Shown: positions 46,961-58,966, counted from the first letter of the stretch. The stretch: DNA of 64,000 nucleotides from Paragonimus skrjabini miyazakii (GCA_014338405.1 JTDE01000894.1:51814-115813); one strand, 5' to 3'. Translations and numbers: made by a program. Notes: generated by a model not told the origin, from the letters alone.

Positions 46961-49900
46961 CAAACATGAAATACTGGTCTGTAGATGTGATTTTGTTGAT
47001 TTACGTTGATTTCACAATAGCTCTTTCATCCTTACTTTTATTACAAGCGAGAGCGAAAATGTACACATAATGAATCGCACGAACAGACACTCATCAGCAC
47101 ATTCTTCCGTAGTGAACATCGCATCTGTTCGTTCTTTTTGCTGTGTTGTTTAGTTTACCACCTAGTGTAGTCTGTTTTGATGAATAATTCAGCAGGATCG
47201 TGGGAGGACATGAGGGGGTTCAAATAGAATTGAAAACGGAAGGAAGGTGAAAATTTATGGTCAGACACAGTGAAATAATTTGCAACAAGTAATAGCTGCG
47301 AATAGTAATAGGCGTGTGTGGTCGTGACTCTAGGCTGTATTGTTCAAAGCATTAAAATGTCTGATCCATTCGAGTGACATTGCGTTTTCGTGAGGACCTG
47401 TTTATTTAGTAATTAATAAAACTCCAAGATATCTAAGTCTATTCTATTAAGAGAATGAAACGGACTGTAAAATGCATCTATATAGTGGATGCCAACATCC
47501 TGGAAAATAGCATTGGTTCTCCTCCTAACTGTCAATAGTGTGTTATATACCACTGATTAATTGTAAATGAATAATTGTGTTTCAAACCTACGGCAGTAAT
47601 AAACAAGATTTTGGAACGTCAGCTTGAAGAGGGTCAGGAAACTGCAAAGAAACGTTAAATAGTTTCCATTTCACCTACGATGTGTCCATTTTATTTCAGA
47701 AAGTACACCTAATGTCGTCATTCAAAGGGCGGTTAGACTGAATCCAGTCATAAATGATAAGAGGTCTACCGATTATTGTGAAATTGAAAATACAGTTTCC
47801 GCATAGACTGGATTAGCACGTGGTTAGTTTCCGCTCACACTCATGTAGTTTTACTAGCGCCACACACTTTACAACATAAAGTACACGTTCCACAAAGATT
47901 CTGTAAGTTTTTTTCTGTTTAAACAACTCAGCTCTTAAGGAATGATCACGTGTAAAAGAATATGGTTATGTTCAGATTGAACACCTGGACTTATTCCGTG
48001 GTTCCGTTTTACTAAATTGATAATGAACTATTAAATTTTATAACCTCGTTCAATATACCTCGTACAATTTCTGGTTGGATACGCTGACAAAAAGCCATCA
48101 TTGTCGATTGTTAAACCAAAAATGTTCAACGAATGTTTGAACTGAATGCAGATAACAAATTTTGTAGAACAGTTTTCAGTGTCAGAGCGGTTCTGGTCTG
48201 GTTTTCAACTAATGTGACTGTGACGTACCGCCGCTAGAACATGTGCGCCTTTCAGTCGGGTTCCCTCCACAACCGTCCAACACTTCGCCTGTCTGTCTTC
48301 GATGCTTGTTGTCTGTTCGACAATCCATCGACCAACCACCCAGACAGACCAGATATCTATCCGTCTGTCTTTTGATCTATAACTGAATCTTTATTCGGAC
48401 CTGTAGGTATGGGCAAAACTAAATTTGGTCTAGCGTACAAAAACTTACTTTCGACTCCTTGTTTACGTTTTTTAAGGACACCAAAAGTGCAACCATATGA
48501 CCGCTAGGTCGAAGCTATTCGCGGAATCTCGTAATTGATTTATGAGGAAGGACACTGAAAAGCTGTGAAAATGGGACTGCTGTGTGTTTTTGTGTTATCT
48601 ATACTTGGTGTGTGTAACTGATCAGATAAGTCAGCAACACTAGTTAGTTGGTGAAATTTCACCACAGCTTTAAAAGTAAACATAAGGTCAGAAATTCCTT
48701 ACTCAAAAGACCGAATTTGTCAACGATAGAAATAGTTGCCAACTATATTAGGAAAAATGAACATTAGCGTACACTTAATAACGCATCAACTTTTATTACG
48801 GACTCCTGTTTAGAGCACTGGTACGACTGGCAATACTACCGTTCCGATTCGTTAACAAAAATCTCTTAGAATCAGATGTCTTAGATCAGGTGAGAATCCG
48901 TGTTTTATCATACAACCAAGGTAGTTCTGGAAGTTTCGGATAAGCCTTGGATGGGGCTATCACGCTGGATATCAGAGGGAATGAAGTTTCTGTTAACTGA
49001 ATGTTTCCATCAGCCATACCTGATGGGGCTTGGAGCCATCAAGTAATAAGAGGTAGGTGCATGCCCAGTAGAGAGTAAGAAGAAACAAAATCAAAAACCT
49101 GTATGGTTTACATAGTGGCTTCCCTGTACCTCACCTAAGGAGTAGTCAGTTCGCAGTACTAGACGTATTTTCTAGTGATTAGTTTCAAAACCCTTCTGTC
49201 TTTCAAAGTGTGGTATTCACATTTATAAGGGTTCTCCATGAATCTTCAATGTTTTGAGGCCTACCGTTTTGATAACCTTCATCTCCTCATAAAACTAGAT
49301 TGCCAGGACTGATTTAACCTAACGGTGATCAACTGTCGGGTGTCAATACAGGCAGTTTGGCTTCCCTTTTGCATGAGTCAATTCCAGCCGCGTGAACGGC
49401 GCTGAATATGTGCATTATCTCTCAGGCAACGTGACTACTAAGCCGTGTTGATAAGCACTACATCGGTTACCATAGCCTTGGAGTTGTTCGATGGGCCCAC
49501 CAAAGACGTACATCTGGACCTAGTTACCTATTTACGATTAGTAACCATTGGACTTCTATGTAAAACGCTGACGCTCTGCCTTGAGTGGGGGAATTTTAGT
49601 GGTTCCATACACATATACTGCAGTTAAAGATGTCCATATACAGCCAAAAAAAACTGTTCGTTAACACGTTCAGAAAAAGAATTTACAGACGACAACGCAC
49701 TGCAAGCACGCATGCATCAGCTCTATCAGCTATCGTTACTATAGGAAGGACAAACTGACAGGCGGTGAATTGCAGTTCTGGGGAGTGGGGTGTATCTTTT
49801 GGTGGAAAATGCTTTTACGATGCGACTCAAACGATTTTTATTGGTTGCATGTGTGACTTGAAGCGCTTCAACAGCATTCACCCATTAATCTACATTTGGA

Positions 49901-50204
49901 AGACGTGAAGTGATCCATAAAGCCGACACTTTCTGCTCTACTGACTGCTTGAGTAACATGACATTTTGACCTGTCAAATATTCTACTGGTTTCGAAATAT
50001 CTCTGGTTAGTGGATGATATCATTCTTTGTCCGTTATATTGATACATAAGGCAAACACGTGTTTATTAATTGGTATTCAAACAAGCGTTTGTTTTGATGT
50101 GTAAACATACCATAGCTGCAGAAGTTAAACTTAGAGTCATGGTGTAAATAATTACAAGTACTTTCAATGCCAAAGGGTGGCCCTGGTAGGTACCAGCGCT
50201 AACT
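46961..50204. other. Anonymous, frame-poor 3.2-kb stretch
   Basis: No frame exceeds about 60 codons over most of this interval. A CAGACAGAC / GTCTGTC-rich patch at 48285-48370 includes an 8-bp inverted repeat (AGACAGAC 48342-48349, GTCTGTCT 48363-48370) around a small AGATATCT palindrome. Confidence 0.4.
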
Positions 50205-50400
50205 GCTTAAGAAATTCTGTTTGGATGATATTTGCCTTGGATGATTTGATGGATTCCCCGTGACATGGTGGGGTACGTGAGTAAGTGAGTCCAAACGTGA
50301 AAGTTCTGCCCTTCTGGCGCGGCTTCGTGATTCAGCCGATAAAGCACATTGTGCACTTTAGCACTACTTTCCTGTATCTGGTTAGAGTCCAGACGATACA
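50205..50400 (+). repeat. Family D tRNA-like short repeat, copy 2
   Basis: It pairs with 13395-13640: 'GATTTGATGGATTCC', 'TCCAAACGTGAAAG', then the head with TGATTCAGCCGATAAAGC and the B-box-like GGTTAGAGTCC. The 64-codon minus frame over it resembles the frame over copy 1 only because of the DNA repeat. Confidence 0.6.
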
Positions 50401-50629
50401 TAGTTTTTAATAATTGGGTTTATTCTAAACCACAGCTACGAATGTCCAGTGAGTTCGATTTGACGTACGTCAACTGTGTCATAATCATACTGATGGCATC
50501 ATTTTCCTGACGAAGCGGCCGCTGGAAAACGGGCATTTTTGTTAACTTCATCGGCATTCCACCTATGACATGAGGCTTCCAGTATTTTCTAATAGAAGTG
50601 TCAAGATGGCCGTTACATTTGATATTTCA

Positions 50630-51025
50630 AATTTGAACACCACCCACACTCGATCACGGCCTTCGCATTCAGATAAGCCTTTCGGCTAGCCCACTTCGAA
50701 AGGAAGCACTAGACTCGAGTTTCGCTCTTATTAGAGCTCATCAGTAGTGCATATCCTTGTCCGGATCGGAGTTTGCACTCTGACCCTCGTGCTTGTGAGA
50801 CCAGCGTGTTAACCACCACGCCAGCAACCTCACAATAGGCATGACCGAATAATCAAATCCAAACGCTCAACCACAACCTTGTATGAATAGTGTTCAGCTT
50901 GCCCGATCATTTCGAAGGGAGAATGAACAGAATCACTCTGTTCTATCCAATCGATAACCCCGTGATCAGGACTTCTCAGTTAGGTTGAAGTTACTGTCTT
51001 CATTGAACCAACTGAGCATGGTTTG
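50630..51025 (-). repeat. Family B repeat, near-complete subfamily-1 copy
   Basis: It extends from 'TTTGAACACCACCC' to 'AACCAACTGAGCATGG'. On the minus strand it has a long 5' extension, then the A-box-like TGGCGTGGTGG (complement of 50813-50823), the B-box-like GAGTGCAAACTCC (complement of 50768-50780), 'GAGCTCTAATAAGAGCGAAACTCGAG' in parts, and the 3' end 'GGGTGGTGTTCAAA'. It is closely similar to 9451-9626. Confidence 0.75.
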
Positions 51026-52232
51026 AATCACTAGTGACAACGCGCATTGTGTAGTATGTACATAATTTACTTGCTTTGTGAAACAACATTCTCGCCAATC
51101 TTACTTTACACTCTCACTTCGTAAAGCCATGAATGTTTGGGACGTTTTTGGTTCCATACTGCATCGGCCAGCTTTAAGTGCAAACTAAGTCGCCCTATCT
51201 GTTACATACACCAGGATGGATAGACGAAGATATGTTATTGCTGATATTGTCTCCACTGTCCAAACCAATTTGCTTTTTGGATCCTCCCAAACCCCCATTT
51301 CTCGTGATTATCCATCCGGTCTAACAACAGGAATAACCGATCATAAAATCACTGTCTAGGTAGATCCTCTCTGTTACCCATCCTCTGGTCTTCACCCTAC
51401 ATTGCTTAGGCCTAGAATGTGAGTTACAGACATTTCAACGTTTGTATTCTGAAAGAGATAGGTTACTCTTGCACGAAATTTAGACTCGTTGAGTGTTGAT
51501 ATCTGCTGTCTTTCAGTAGATAAAATGCAGGACAGTTTTCATTGTATCGAACTGGTGGTACACCCACCGTCTACGCGACACTACTTGTGACTCCACATTT
51601 ATCGCTATCGGTCAAGCGAGAGTAGACAATCATCTTCACAACATCCGCTTGCCAGGATATCTTAAGACCAAAGTTAGACACCAGATCTTCAACCAACTTT
51701 TCGTTACGTTTGCATATGTCACAACTGGCCACAACAGTTTCATAGACCTCCGCTACTCGGACCTGGTTACTTTCTTGCGCGGAACACATAGTTCTACTAT
51801 AGGCACTTTGCGTGGTGAATACAAACAATCAGGTTAGCCGACTTAACAATGCCGAGCCTGGTTTAGGTGAAAGGTTTGGGCATGTAATACATCGCTTCCG
51901 TAACTTTGCGTGACTGTTACAACCGTGCCCACATCAGTAGTTATTCTTAACCAACACCAGTTTTGAATATCGTTTACGTCATAGTCATATTTGATGCTCT
52001 TTTTCCGAATCGGACTTGGTCTCAGTAAGAACACACAGTTGCTAGTTATACGTGACGCGACTTCATTCAGTCGTCGTTCTAACTAGAACACATACTTCGG
52101 TGCAGAACATGCATTAGTTTAGCGTTGTTTTACTTCATATTTTAATGAGCGATTACTCCATCGACCGCAACGGCCGCTTAATTGGTCAAGTTGTTGGTAA
52201 GACCAGTTCAGAACACATTTTAGCAGTTCTGA
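51026..52232. other. Anonymous sequence
   Basis: Overlapping frames on opposite strands at 51571-51837 have no motif. Nothing else recognised. Confidence 0.35.
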
Positions 52233-52505
52233 TGTTGAGAGCCAAGAACACGGATGGCGCAAAGGTTATTTATTCAGGAAAAACACGAGTTATGTGTTTA
52301 AACAAGACAACAAACAAACACTCATCTGCGTACGGTCATGCGCCCAGAACGTCACGGTTGACACAGACGCCAATGTTCAGCTCCTTTACATACCAAGAAC
52401 CATTCCATGCGATGCTGTACTCCGATGTTTCTTCTTGTATTTCTTGCCCCACTGCTGACTAGTAGTGGCGTGAGAAGTATAGTGCGATCGCTCCTCCTCA
52501 TTACG
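52233..52505 (+). mobile_element. Family A element, copy 8
   Basis: TGTTGAGAGCCAAGAACACG at the left, 'GTGCGATCGCTCCTCCTCA' and TTACG at the right. The flanking tetramers CTGA and CCAA match poorly. Shorter than copies 1 and 2, with a deletion in the 3' third. Confidence 0.75.
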
Positions 52506-52929
52506 CCAACCTTGGCGACTTCAACAACTACTGCACTCAGATCTCACAGGCCATTCACACAGTATGTGATGCACCATGAGGAACCGTGGTTTGTGACTAA
52601 AAAAAAGGTCTCAGAAAAGTCCTTCGAACTGTTGAATGTCAAATGGGATATTTCTCACAGAAATCCATATAAAATGCTTACAGGGGATATCCCTGAGAAG
52701 GTCAGGCTTAGCTAGTTCTCATTCGTGCAGTTTGAGTAACTGAGAATGTCAACGGAGGTAAAAATCGCTACTCGTATAAGGTATATGATTAACCTCCTCA
52801 AACTCATCCGGAAGTTCGTCTTCCAGTAAAATTGTTAGTTAAGCAGACGGCACTCATTAATAGTACATCAAGAAGGTTGGATTGTTAGGCGTAACACTTT
52901 GAGTATCAATTCACCTGGTCTGCAGCTTC
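52506..52929. other. Anonymous sequence between family A and a LINE
   Basis: The 102-codon frame starting in the element runs on here without a motif. It may include unrecognised upstream LINE sequence. Confidence 0.3.
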
Positions 52930-53590
52930 TTTCTTGTAACCGACACAAATTTGTGGCTTATTGGCCTTTCCGATACGCTTAGAAGGACTTACTAAAACTG
53001 AGGTCCGCAATGACAAGTCGGCTGTCAAACGCAATAGGGCAGTTGGCTAAAATGACCTCGTGCCAGCACTTTTTAAGGGACCGGTGAAGGTGTTGATAAA
53101 GGCCTTTACCCAGTTGTTACAACTCGTTTGGAAGACTGAGAACATCCCACTCAACCAGAGTCACTCGATAATAGGTCCCACATTCAAAAGGAGAGTCAGT
53201 GGCTATTATGGAAAGCATGGCCCCATTCATGACAAAGGCTACGGTATCCATCATACTTGATAGACGTACTGCATCGTGGGAGGCAGCTATTAGGAAGTAA
53301 CAGACAAGGTTTCTTTTTGGTCCAGGATTGGGCAAATTTCTACTTTTTTCCAAGTTTTGGAGCAGTGCTATGCTCATTGACATCAGCCATTTGTTGTTGG
53401 TCTTGACTTCAAAAATGCACTCGCCTCAGTAGATCGAGCAACTATGGGGGCTGCGATATTTGGCCATTCAAAGTAGCAGAAATGGACCGTCTACAGGTAT
53501 TTGATCACCGATCACTTGCATTGGGTGTCACTGACTGTTAAGAAAAAAAGTAGTTCGCAAATCGATAGCTGGTAATGAGTGTCAACTGAA
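52930..53590 (+). pseudogene. LINE reverse transcriptase with internal deletion
   Basis: Plus-strand frames give 'TKTEVRNDKSAVKRNRAVG-NDLVPALFKGPVKVLIK', in pieces, then 'LLQLVWKTENIP', 'QSHSIIGPTFKR', then frameshifted 'RRTASWEAAIRK-QTRF-FGPG', then motif A 'LDFKNALASVDRAT' (about 53405-53445). This is the N-terminal half of a non-LTR RT. Within about 40 bp the text jumps to 'VAEMDRLQVFDHRSL', which belongs to the post-palm C-terminal region. Motifs B and C, some hundreds of residues, are missing. This family differs from the LINE at 7.4-9.3 kb and resembles the one at 62 kb in its 'VFDHRCL' box. Confidence 0.82.
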
Positions 53591-56500
53591 TTCATTCGCT
53601 CAGTCTGCAGTTTTATGTTATCAACCGGAGCTAAGTCTCTACAGACATAACTACCTCAACGAAGGGTGCGTACTATTCCCAAATAATCAAACCATTCAGA
53701 TGACGTTATCCCCAAAACCCGGGTATGACATTGTTTATTTAGCGCTCTTCGTAAGTGGTATGGGTTGTGTTGGTCAGTGTCTGACTTAAGATTTTTAATC
53801 GTGTTGCTGATTATGATTAATTATGATTAAGTTAAATATTTCGCCCTAACGAATAAGAAAGGATATTCATTTTGAAAGTCAACAAACGTCCCCTCGCGTT
53901 AGCCTCTCTGTCGTTCTGTTAAATCCGCGCACGCAAACGTTTGCGTGTCCGTGCAGCGGATCCGCCTGCCTCATTCACCATTCTTGCCACGTCAGTGAGT
54001 CCGTAAACTTGCCAATGTCCATATGCGATTAGATTGACTTATATGACCTTCCCGATCGGACATGTGGGCTTGCGTGTTGCCATTGGGCATAGTACCGCCT
54101 CGCTGTTCGGCCGTGCCCTCCTGGTGCTGGCTACACTTCTTACTGTACGCGTGTCTTCCTTGCCATAGTACAATTCTGCCGCTCAGTCGTACTTGTCTTC
54201 TACACTCACGATACAACAATTGAATAGTCTACGCGTTACAATATAACATACAAGATACTTTACCGTCTTTTGAATCTAGGGGACAATTTCATTTCCATTC
54301 ACTGAGACAACCCTGCTTGTCAGATCTGAAGTCGCGTGACTTGGTGCTTACTGAGGTTTCGGTTTTGTGATCTTCTACACTGATACACGTTTGTTTCTCC
54401 CAAACGAAGCCTCTTAGCATCCGTAAACTCACTGTCGTGTTTTGATAGCTCTGTAACAAACGGGCACATGATGTGAACGACGGACCATGGATGAGAGTAC
54501 TAATGTTTGGGCGGTGTGCGTACCACCGAGTCTGTGTTGTGAAAATTTTAAACAGGTTGTTTTGTTAGGCAAATGATGCTACTTCAGACTTTTTTTTAAT
54601 TTAATAGACAATACTGCATCAGCAGATCAGAACGATGCATATTTGACTAGTATACTGTAAAAGGAGAATTTTACTGAGTACTAGGTTAACCGTTAGCTAA
54701 AGATACAGAGTAACAGCATTTGTCCATCAACTGGGTCATCTCGCGTTGGCCGACTCTGTGCGCGAATAGGTGACTTATACTCAGGCGACAGCTACGGTAC
54801 ACATTATGGCACTGGTATGTTATTTACGATGGCGTATTGACGCAAAATTTCCAGTCAACAAAAATCAGGATTGCCCGATTTTTCACATATTTAGAACGCA
54901 TTGTTAACAACCAGACTTTATGCTATCCAGAAACCGTACAACAATCTCAAAGGTCACTTTGTACCTTTAGTTGCAAGTTGACAAATAATTTTTACGCATT
55001 CTGTCATCACTCTCAGAACCAGAAATAGTAGATTGCAGATTGGTTTTATTGTCCACTGTTTAACTGACCACCTTCAATTGGTTCCGGAATAGTTCCCTTG
55101 TGCCTCACATTCCCTGCCAACTTAACGTTATCACTCCAATGTAAAACAACACACGTGTAGGCGGAATATCAGCATGGGCAGCTGAGGAACTACGCATGCA
55201 AAGGCAAAAAATCCGCACTTGATCGATACATCAGTTACGTCAATGGAAGATCCGTTTAGCTGTGTTCCATTCCCCAAGTTCGATTGGTTACAGGTGAAGC
55301 ATAGAGCGACCGACTTTAGTTGACAGTCGCCCACAATTCATCCAGAACCTTCCACTAACTCTGTTACTCAAGGAAACAAGCTTAAAATAGTTATGTATGG
55401 TAACCGTGGGACAAAATATCAAGCCGAAATGAATCTTACAACTGATTCTGATTTAACACACTAGAATGACAAAACAGTCATACGAAATTAGAATAAGGTA
55501 TTTTTCTCTCTCGTTAGATGATCGAATTAGATTAATACTTCGCCAATTTGAAGACCCAGCGCGCTTTTTAACTTTCGTACACATCAATCCTGTGGTTCAA
55601 GCCCAGTGAAGCATTTGAACTCGTCTGACTATGGGTAAACAATGAAATTGTTCGAGCCCAATGCTAGGAATGAATGACCAGGGATTGTGGAGTCATTCGA
55701 GTTTGGTTGAGATTACTCACACTGTTATAGACGGAAATACTTAACGGAAGAAATGACACTGCACCAAACACATTGCGTTCTCTGACTGCCTGGTTCGCTG
55801 GGACTCAAGTATTTGACAGTTAGCCGATCACTTGTATCCTGAATGCGGTTGTAACGCTCCAGTACATGGACACGCGACCATAGCGTGTTATTGTCAGCAA
55901 ACGGTTGTCTTGCAATTTGGCATCCCATTTTAAGGTTGAAAGTTAAAAACCCTAGAATGATTACGGCGTTAGCCACTATGACGGACAATCAAACGGGAAA
56001 AATCACATGGCCGTTGCCCGGTCGATGAACTTGCGAGAAGCGATGTGGTTGTCACTGCACATTTTTCAGGACAAGACATCTCGGTCTATTCCAAAGGCTC
56101 TTTGATTGATAGATCATACAACAAACACGATCAAAAAGTGTATTCTCTAGGTGACGAACAAGCCCGTGCAGAGTTGATTTCTGTTGAACTAATCAATCTG
56201 AGTGGTTAGCTGAAATGGTAGTTAACACAACCCACTTTGGGATAAATCAATCTTTTACCGTCGTCTTACTTCTAGTTTACATCCTTGTGGTGTTTTTCTG
56301 GGTCTCACAAAACGTCATGTCTCATTGATGTGGATCCAGTAGCCGTATCAGAGGTCAATCGACAGAACCAAGCTTATTTTGAACTTGTGGACAACTATTG
56401 TATGATACCTTTTTGATCACAAGGCCATAAGAATGTCCGTGTGCTTCACAGATCCTACCCACTAATATCTGTGGAGTAGTAGCATCGATGGACTACCTTG

Positions 56501-57799
56501 CTGCTCTGATGTTATTGCCTGGTTTTCATAAAAAGTTCGGCAAAAAAGATGATCAGAGGTCATCAGCCTCGTCTAGCGGACACGTAACAGACATGAAACG
56601 ACTTCACGTTCAGAAGAGTCCTTGCAATTTTGCGCGCATACCTTGTCACTCGTCCAGAACGAATGAAGTGATTTTATTATTGTTTGGTAGTTCCCCATCC
56701 CTATTGGTTGTGCGTCCCTTGCTGAATACTGCTCAGTCATTTAGCTGCTATTTCATCCAAACGAAAACAATTCATCGGTTGTCGAAAAACGGAAAATTGG
56801 GCAACAAAATGAGAGTTAAAAGATCAACAGCTTCAAGGTCTGGATAATGAAATCTTTAAATACATTTAGGAGAACTTTACCTGGATAAATGTGATGCTAG
56901 GGGAGCTCAGTAAATCAAACTTTCATTGCAGAAGCTGTGAAGCAGATTGATTATTCCAAAGTCTACTCTGTGTGTTTAGTACAGTTAACGATGACGATTT
57001 GCTTGTTTCTATTCTTTAAGCATTTTCTCTTATTTTTTAAAATAATATACCACTTTACACTTGACTATAGGTATCTTTCTTCAAAATAAATTTCGCTGCT
57101 TTTAGTCGCGCTCCAAGAGCTATCTCTTACGTACGTTAATTCCGTTGTGACTCCCTTTTTCAGCGCTAATTATTTATCAGAAACTCTCCATTGGTTCCAG
57201 CCAACCTTGCGTTTCTACCCACGAACTTTTTTCAACTTGACTAATTTTCCCCTTCGTTTGTGTGGATGTTGTCTTAGTCTTGTTGATTAGCTTTAATTGC
57301 TATTGGTCCACTGACCTTATATCTGATGATTTTTTGATAGTTTTCCTGTAGAAGTCACTACTTCTCGATCTCTTTTATTTGCTAATGAAGCTTAGCAGTG
57401 TATCGACAGAAAATCCCATTGCCATGATCTTTGCTTGAATCGTATTCGGTTGGTTGGTAGGTTTGCCAATTTAGTGGACGCCGGACAAATCAATGGGTGT
57501 GCACCTTGCATAGCCACCAAACCGACGGAGATTACAAGACAAACTACAAACAGCTCAATATGCCCGGGAGCATCTGGAACCGACACGATCATTTAGCAAC
57601 AATCGATCATTGACAACAGCGTTACGTGATCTCAAAAGACCTGCGAAATGTTCACATAAGAATCAATTTGTTTCATTGCCGGTTTTCTGATTTGAAGATG
57701 GTTTTCCTAGACCAACCAGCACTCTGGGGAGAAAACAGTTAATAACTGTGGTTTCTTACAACTTTAACGTCGCTCATACGTAATAATTGCTCCTGCATT
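53591..57799. other. Anonymous 4.2-kb stretch
   Basis: 56488-56847 (+) is a 119-codon Ser/Lys-rich frame opening with ATG, and 53992-54219 (-) lies in a locally GC-richer patch. Neither has a domain. GATTATGATTAATTATGATT near 53810-53830 is a two-unit direct repeat. Confidence 0.3.
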
Positions 57800-57960
57800 T
57801 AGAGAGATTTCCCAGTCAGCCCTATCCAAAAGGAACACCAGACTCGAGTTTCGATCTTGTTAGAGTTCGTCAGTGATGTATACATTTGTCATTGTCGGGA
57901 TTATAACTCCGGCCAATCTTTCATGTAGAAGTGGCTGATCGTTCAGATATGATAATTCAA
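57800..57960 (-). repeat. Family B repeat, left member of an inverted pair
   Basis: 'GAGATTTCCCAGTCAGCCCTATCC', 'AACACCAGACTCGAGTTTCGATCTTGTTAGAGTTCGTCAG' in parts, then 'GTCGGGATTATAACTCCGGCC' of the head. The sequence then turns into an oppositely oriented copy. Confidence 0.65.
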
Positions 57961-57961
57961 T

Positions 57962-58433
57962 CCTGTGTAAATTAATATCCATGGCGCAATAGTGAACACC
58001 GTTGCCTCATGAAAGCGTGACTAGAGTTCATAGCCCCATCGTGGCGAGGATATATACTACTGTAGTGAGGATGAGCGATCGCACTATACTACTCACACCT
58101 CTGCTATTCAGTAGTGGGGCAAGAGCAAGGAGTTTGACATTGAAATAGCCACAGGAAAAATACAAGAAGAAACATCGGAGTGCAGTATCGCATGAAATGG
58201 TTCTCGATACATGCAGGAACCGAGCATTGGCGTCTATGGTGACGTGACGTTCTGGAACCAGTACTGAACGCAGCTGAGTGTTTGTGTTTGTTGTCATGTT
58301 TGAACGCATAATTCATGTGCTGGTTTCCCGAAGAAGTAATCCTTGCGTCATCCGTGTTCTTGGCTCACAACAGTACTGACGAGCTCTGACAAGAGCACAA
58401 CTGGAATATAGTGTTTCTTTTCGAAAGGCGCTA
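57962..58433 (+). repeat. Family B repeat, right member of the pair, split by family A
   Basis: 57962-58060 carries the A-box-like TGGCGCAATAGTGAACACCG and 'GTGACTAGAGTTCATA', ending 'GATATATACTAC'. After the family A insertion it resumes at 'GTACTGACGAGCTCTGACAAGAGC' (58373) up to 'TTTTCGAAAGGCGCTAT' (58433), where the foldback element begins. B-like text appears to continue at about 58971-59005 ('AATGGAAATGAGAG'). Confidence 0.7.
58061..58372 (-). mobile_element. Family A element, copy 9 (inside family B)
   Basis: Plus-strand ends TGTAGTGAGGATGAGCGATC and TTGGCTCACAACA. Flanks are CTAC (58057-58060) and GTAC (58373-58376). Other family B copies read straight through 'TATACTACTGACGAGCTC', the expected pre-insertion site. 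The clear mirror between TGTAGTGAG and the other end's TGTTGTGAG shows the short terminal inverted repeat of the family. Confidence 0.85.
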
Positions 58434-58966
58434 TCTATACCTTTTTCCATACTGGTTTCTCTTTTAGGCATAAGAATGTATCTTTCGTGTAAAAGCCTTT
58501 CGTTTTAGTGCAATAGAATTTCTCCATTGCATTTTCAGGCTGTAGAAGCGGTTTGTGATTGGTCTAGTGGACTCATATTTTGCGGCCTTTTTTATTGTGA
58601 CTGCTCGCATTGGCTGCTATGCTAGGACAATGTCCGAGGGAGCACTTGAGTTGTGAAGTCCGTCATGTGATCCAATCATTGGCTTGTGTTCTCTGCCCCA
58701 TCTGGGCTGGACTCTACACCCTGATTGGACTACATGACGGCCTTCACAACTCAAGTGCTCCCTCGGACATTGTCCTAGCATAGCAGCCAATGCGAGCAGT
58801 CACAATAAAAAAGGCCGCAAAATATGAGTCCACTAGACCAATCATAAGCCATTTCCACAGCCTGAAAATGCAATGGAGAAATTCTACTGCACTAAAACGA
58901 AAGGCTTTTACACGAAAGATACATTCTTATGCCTAAAAGAGAAACCAGTATGGAAAAAGGTATAGA
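58434..58966. mobile_element. Foldback element: 245-bp inverted arms, 43-bp centre
   Basis: Arm 58434-58678 and arm 58722-58966 are reverse complements with about nine mismatches by hand alignment (about 96% identity). The ends are TCTATACC and GGTATAGA. The centre (58679-58721) is unrelated unique sequence. It has no coding capacity and no obvious target duplication. It lies inside the right-hand family B copy. The structure fits a foldback or MITE-like DNA transposon, and a transcript would form a long double-stranded hairpin. Confidence 0.85.

Noticed and set aside
56488..56847. 119-codon Ser/Lys-rich plus-strand frame as a gene
   Set aside because: It starts with ATG but shows no domain, no splice context and no repeat relation.
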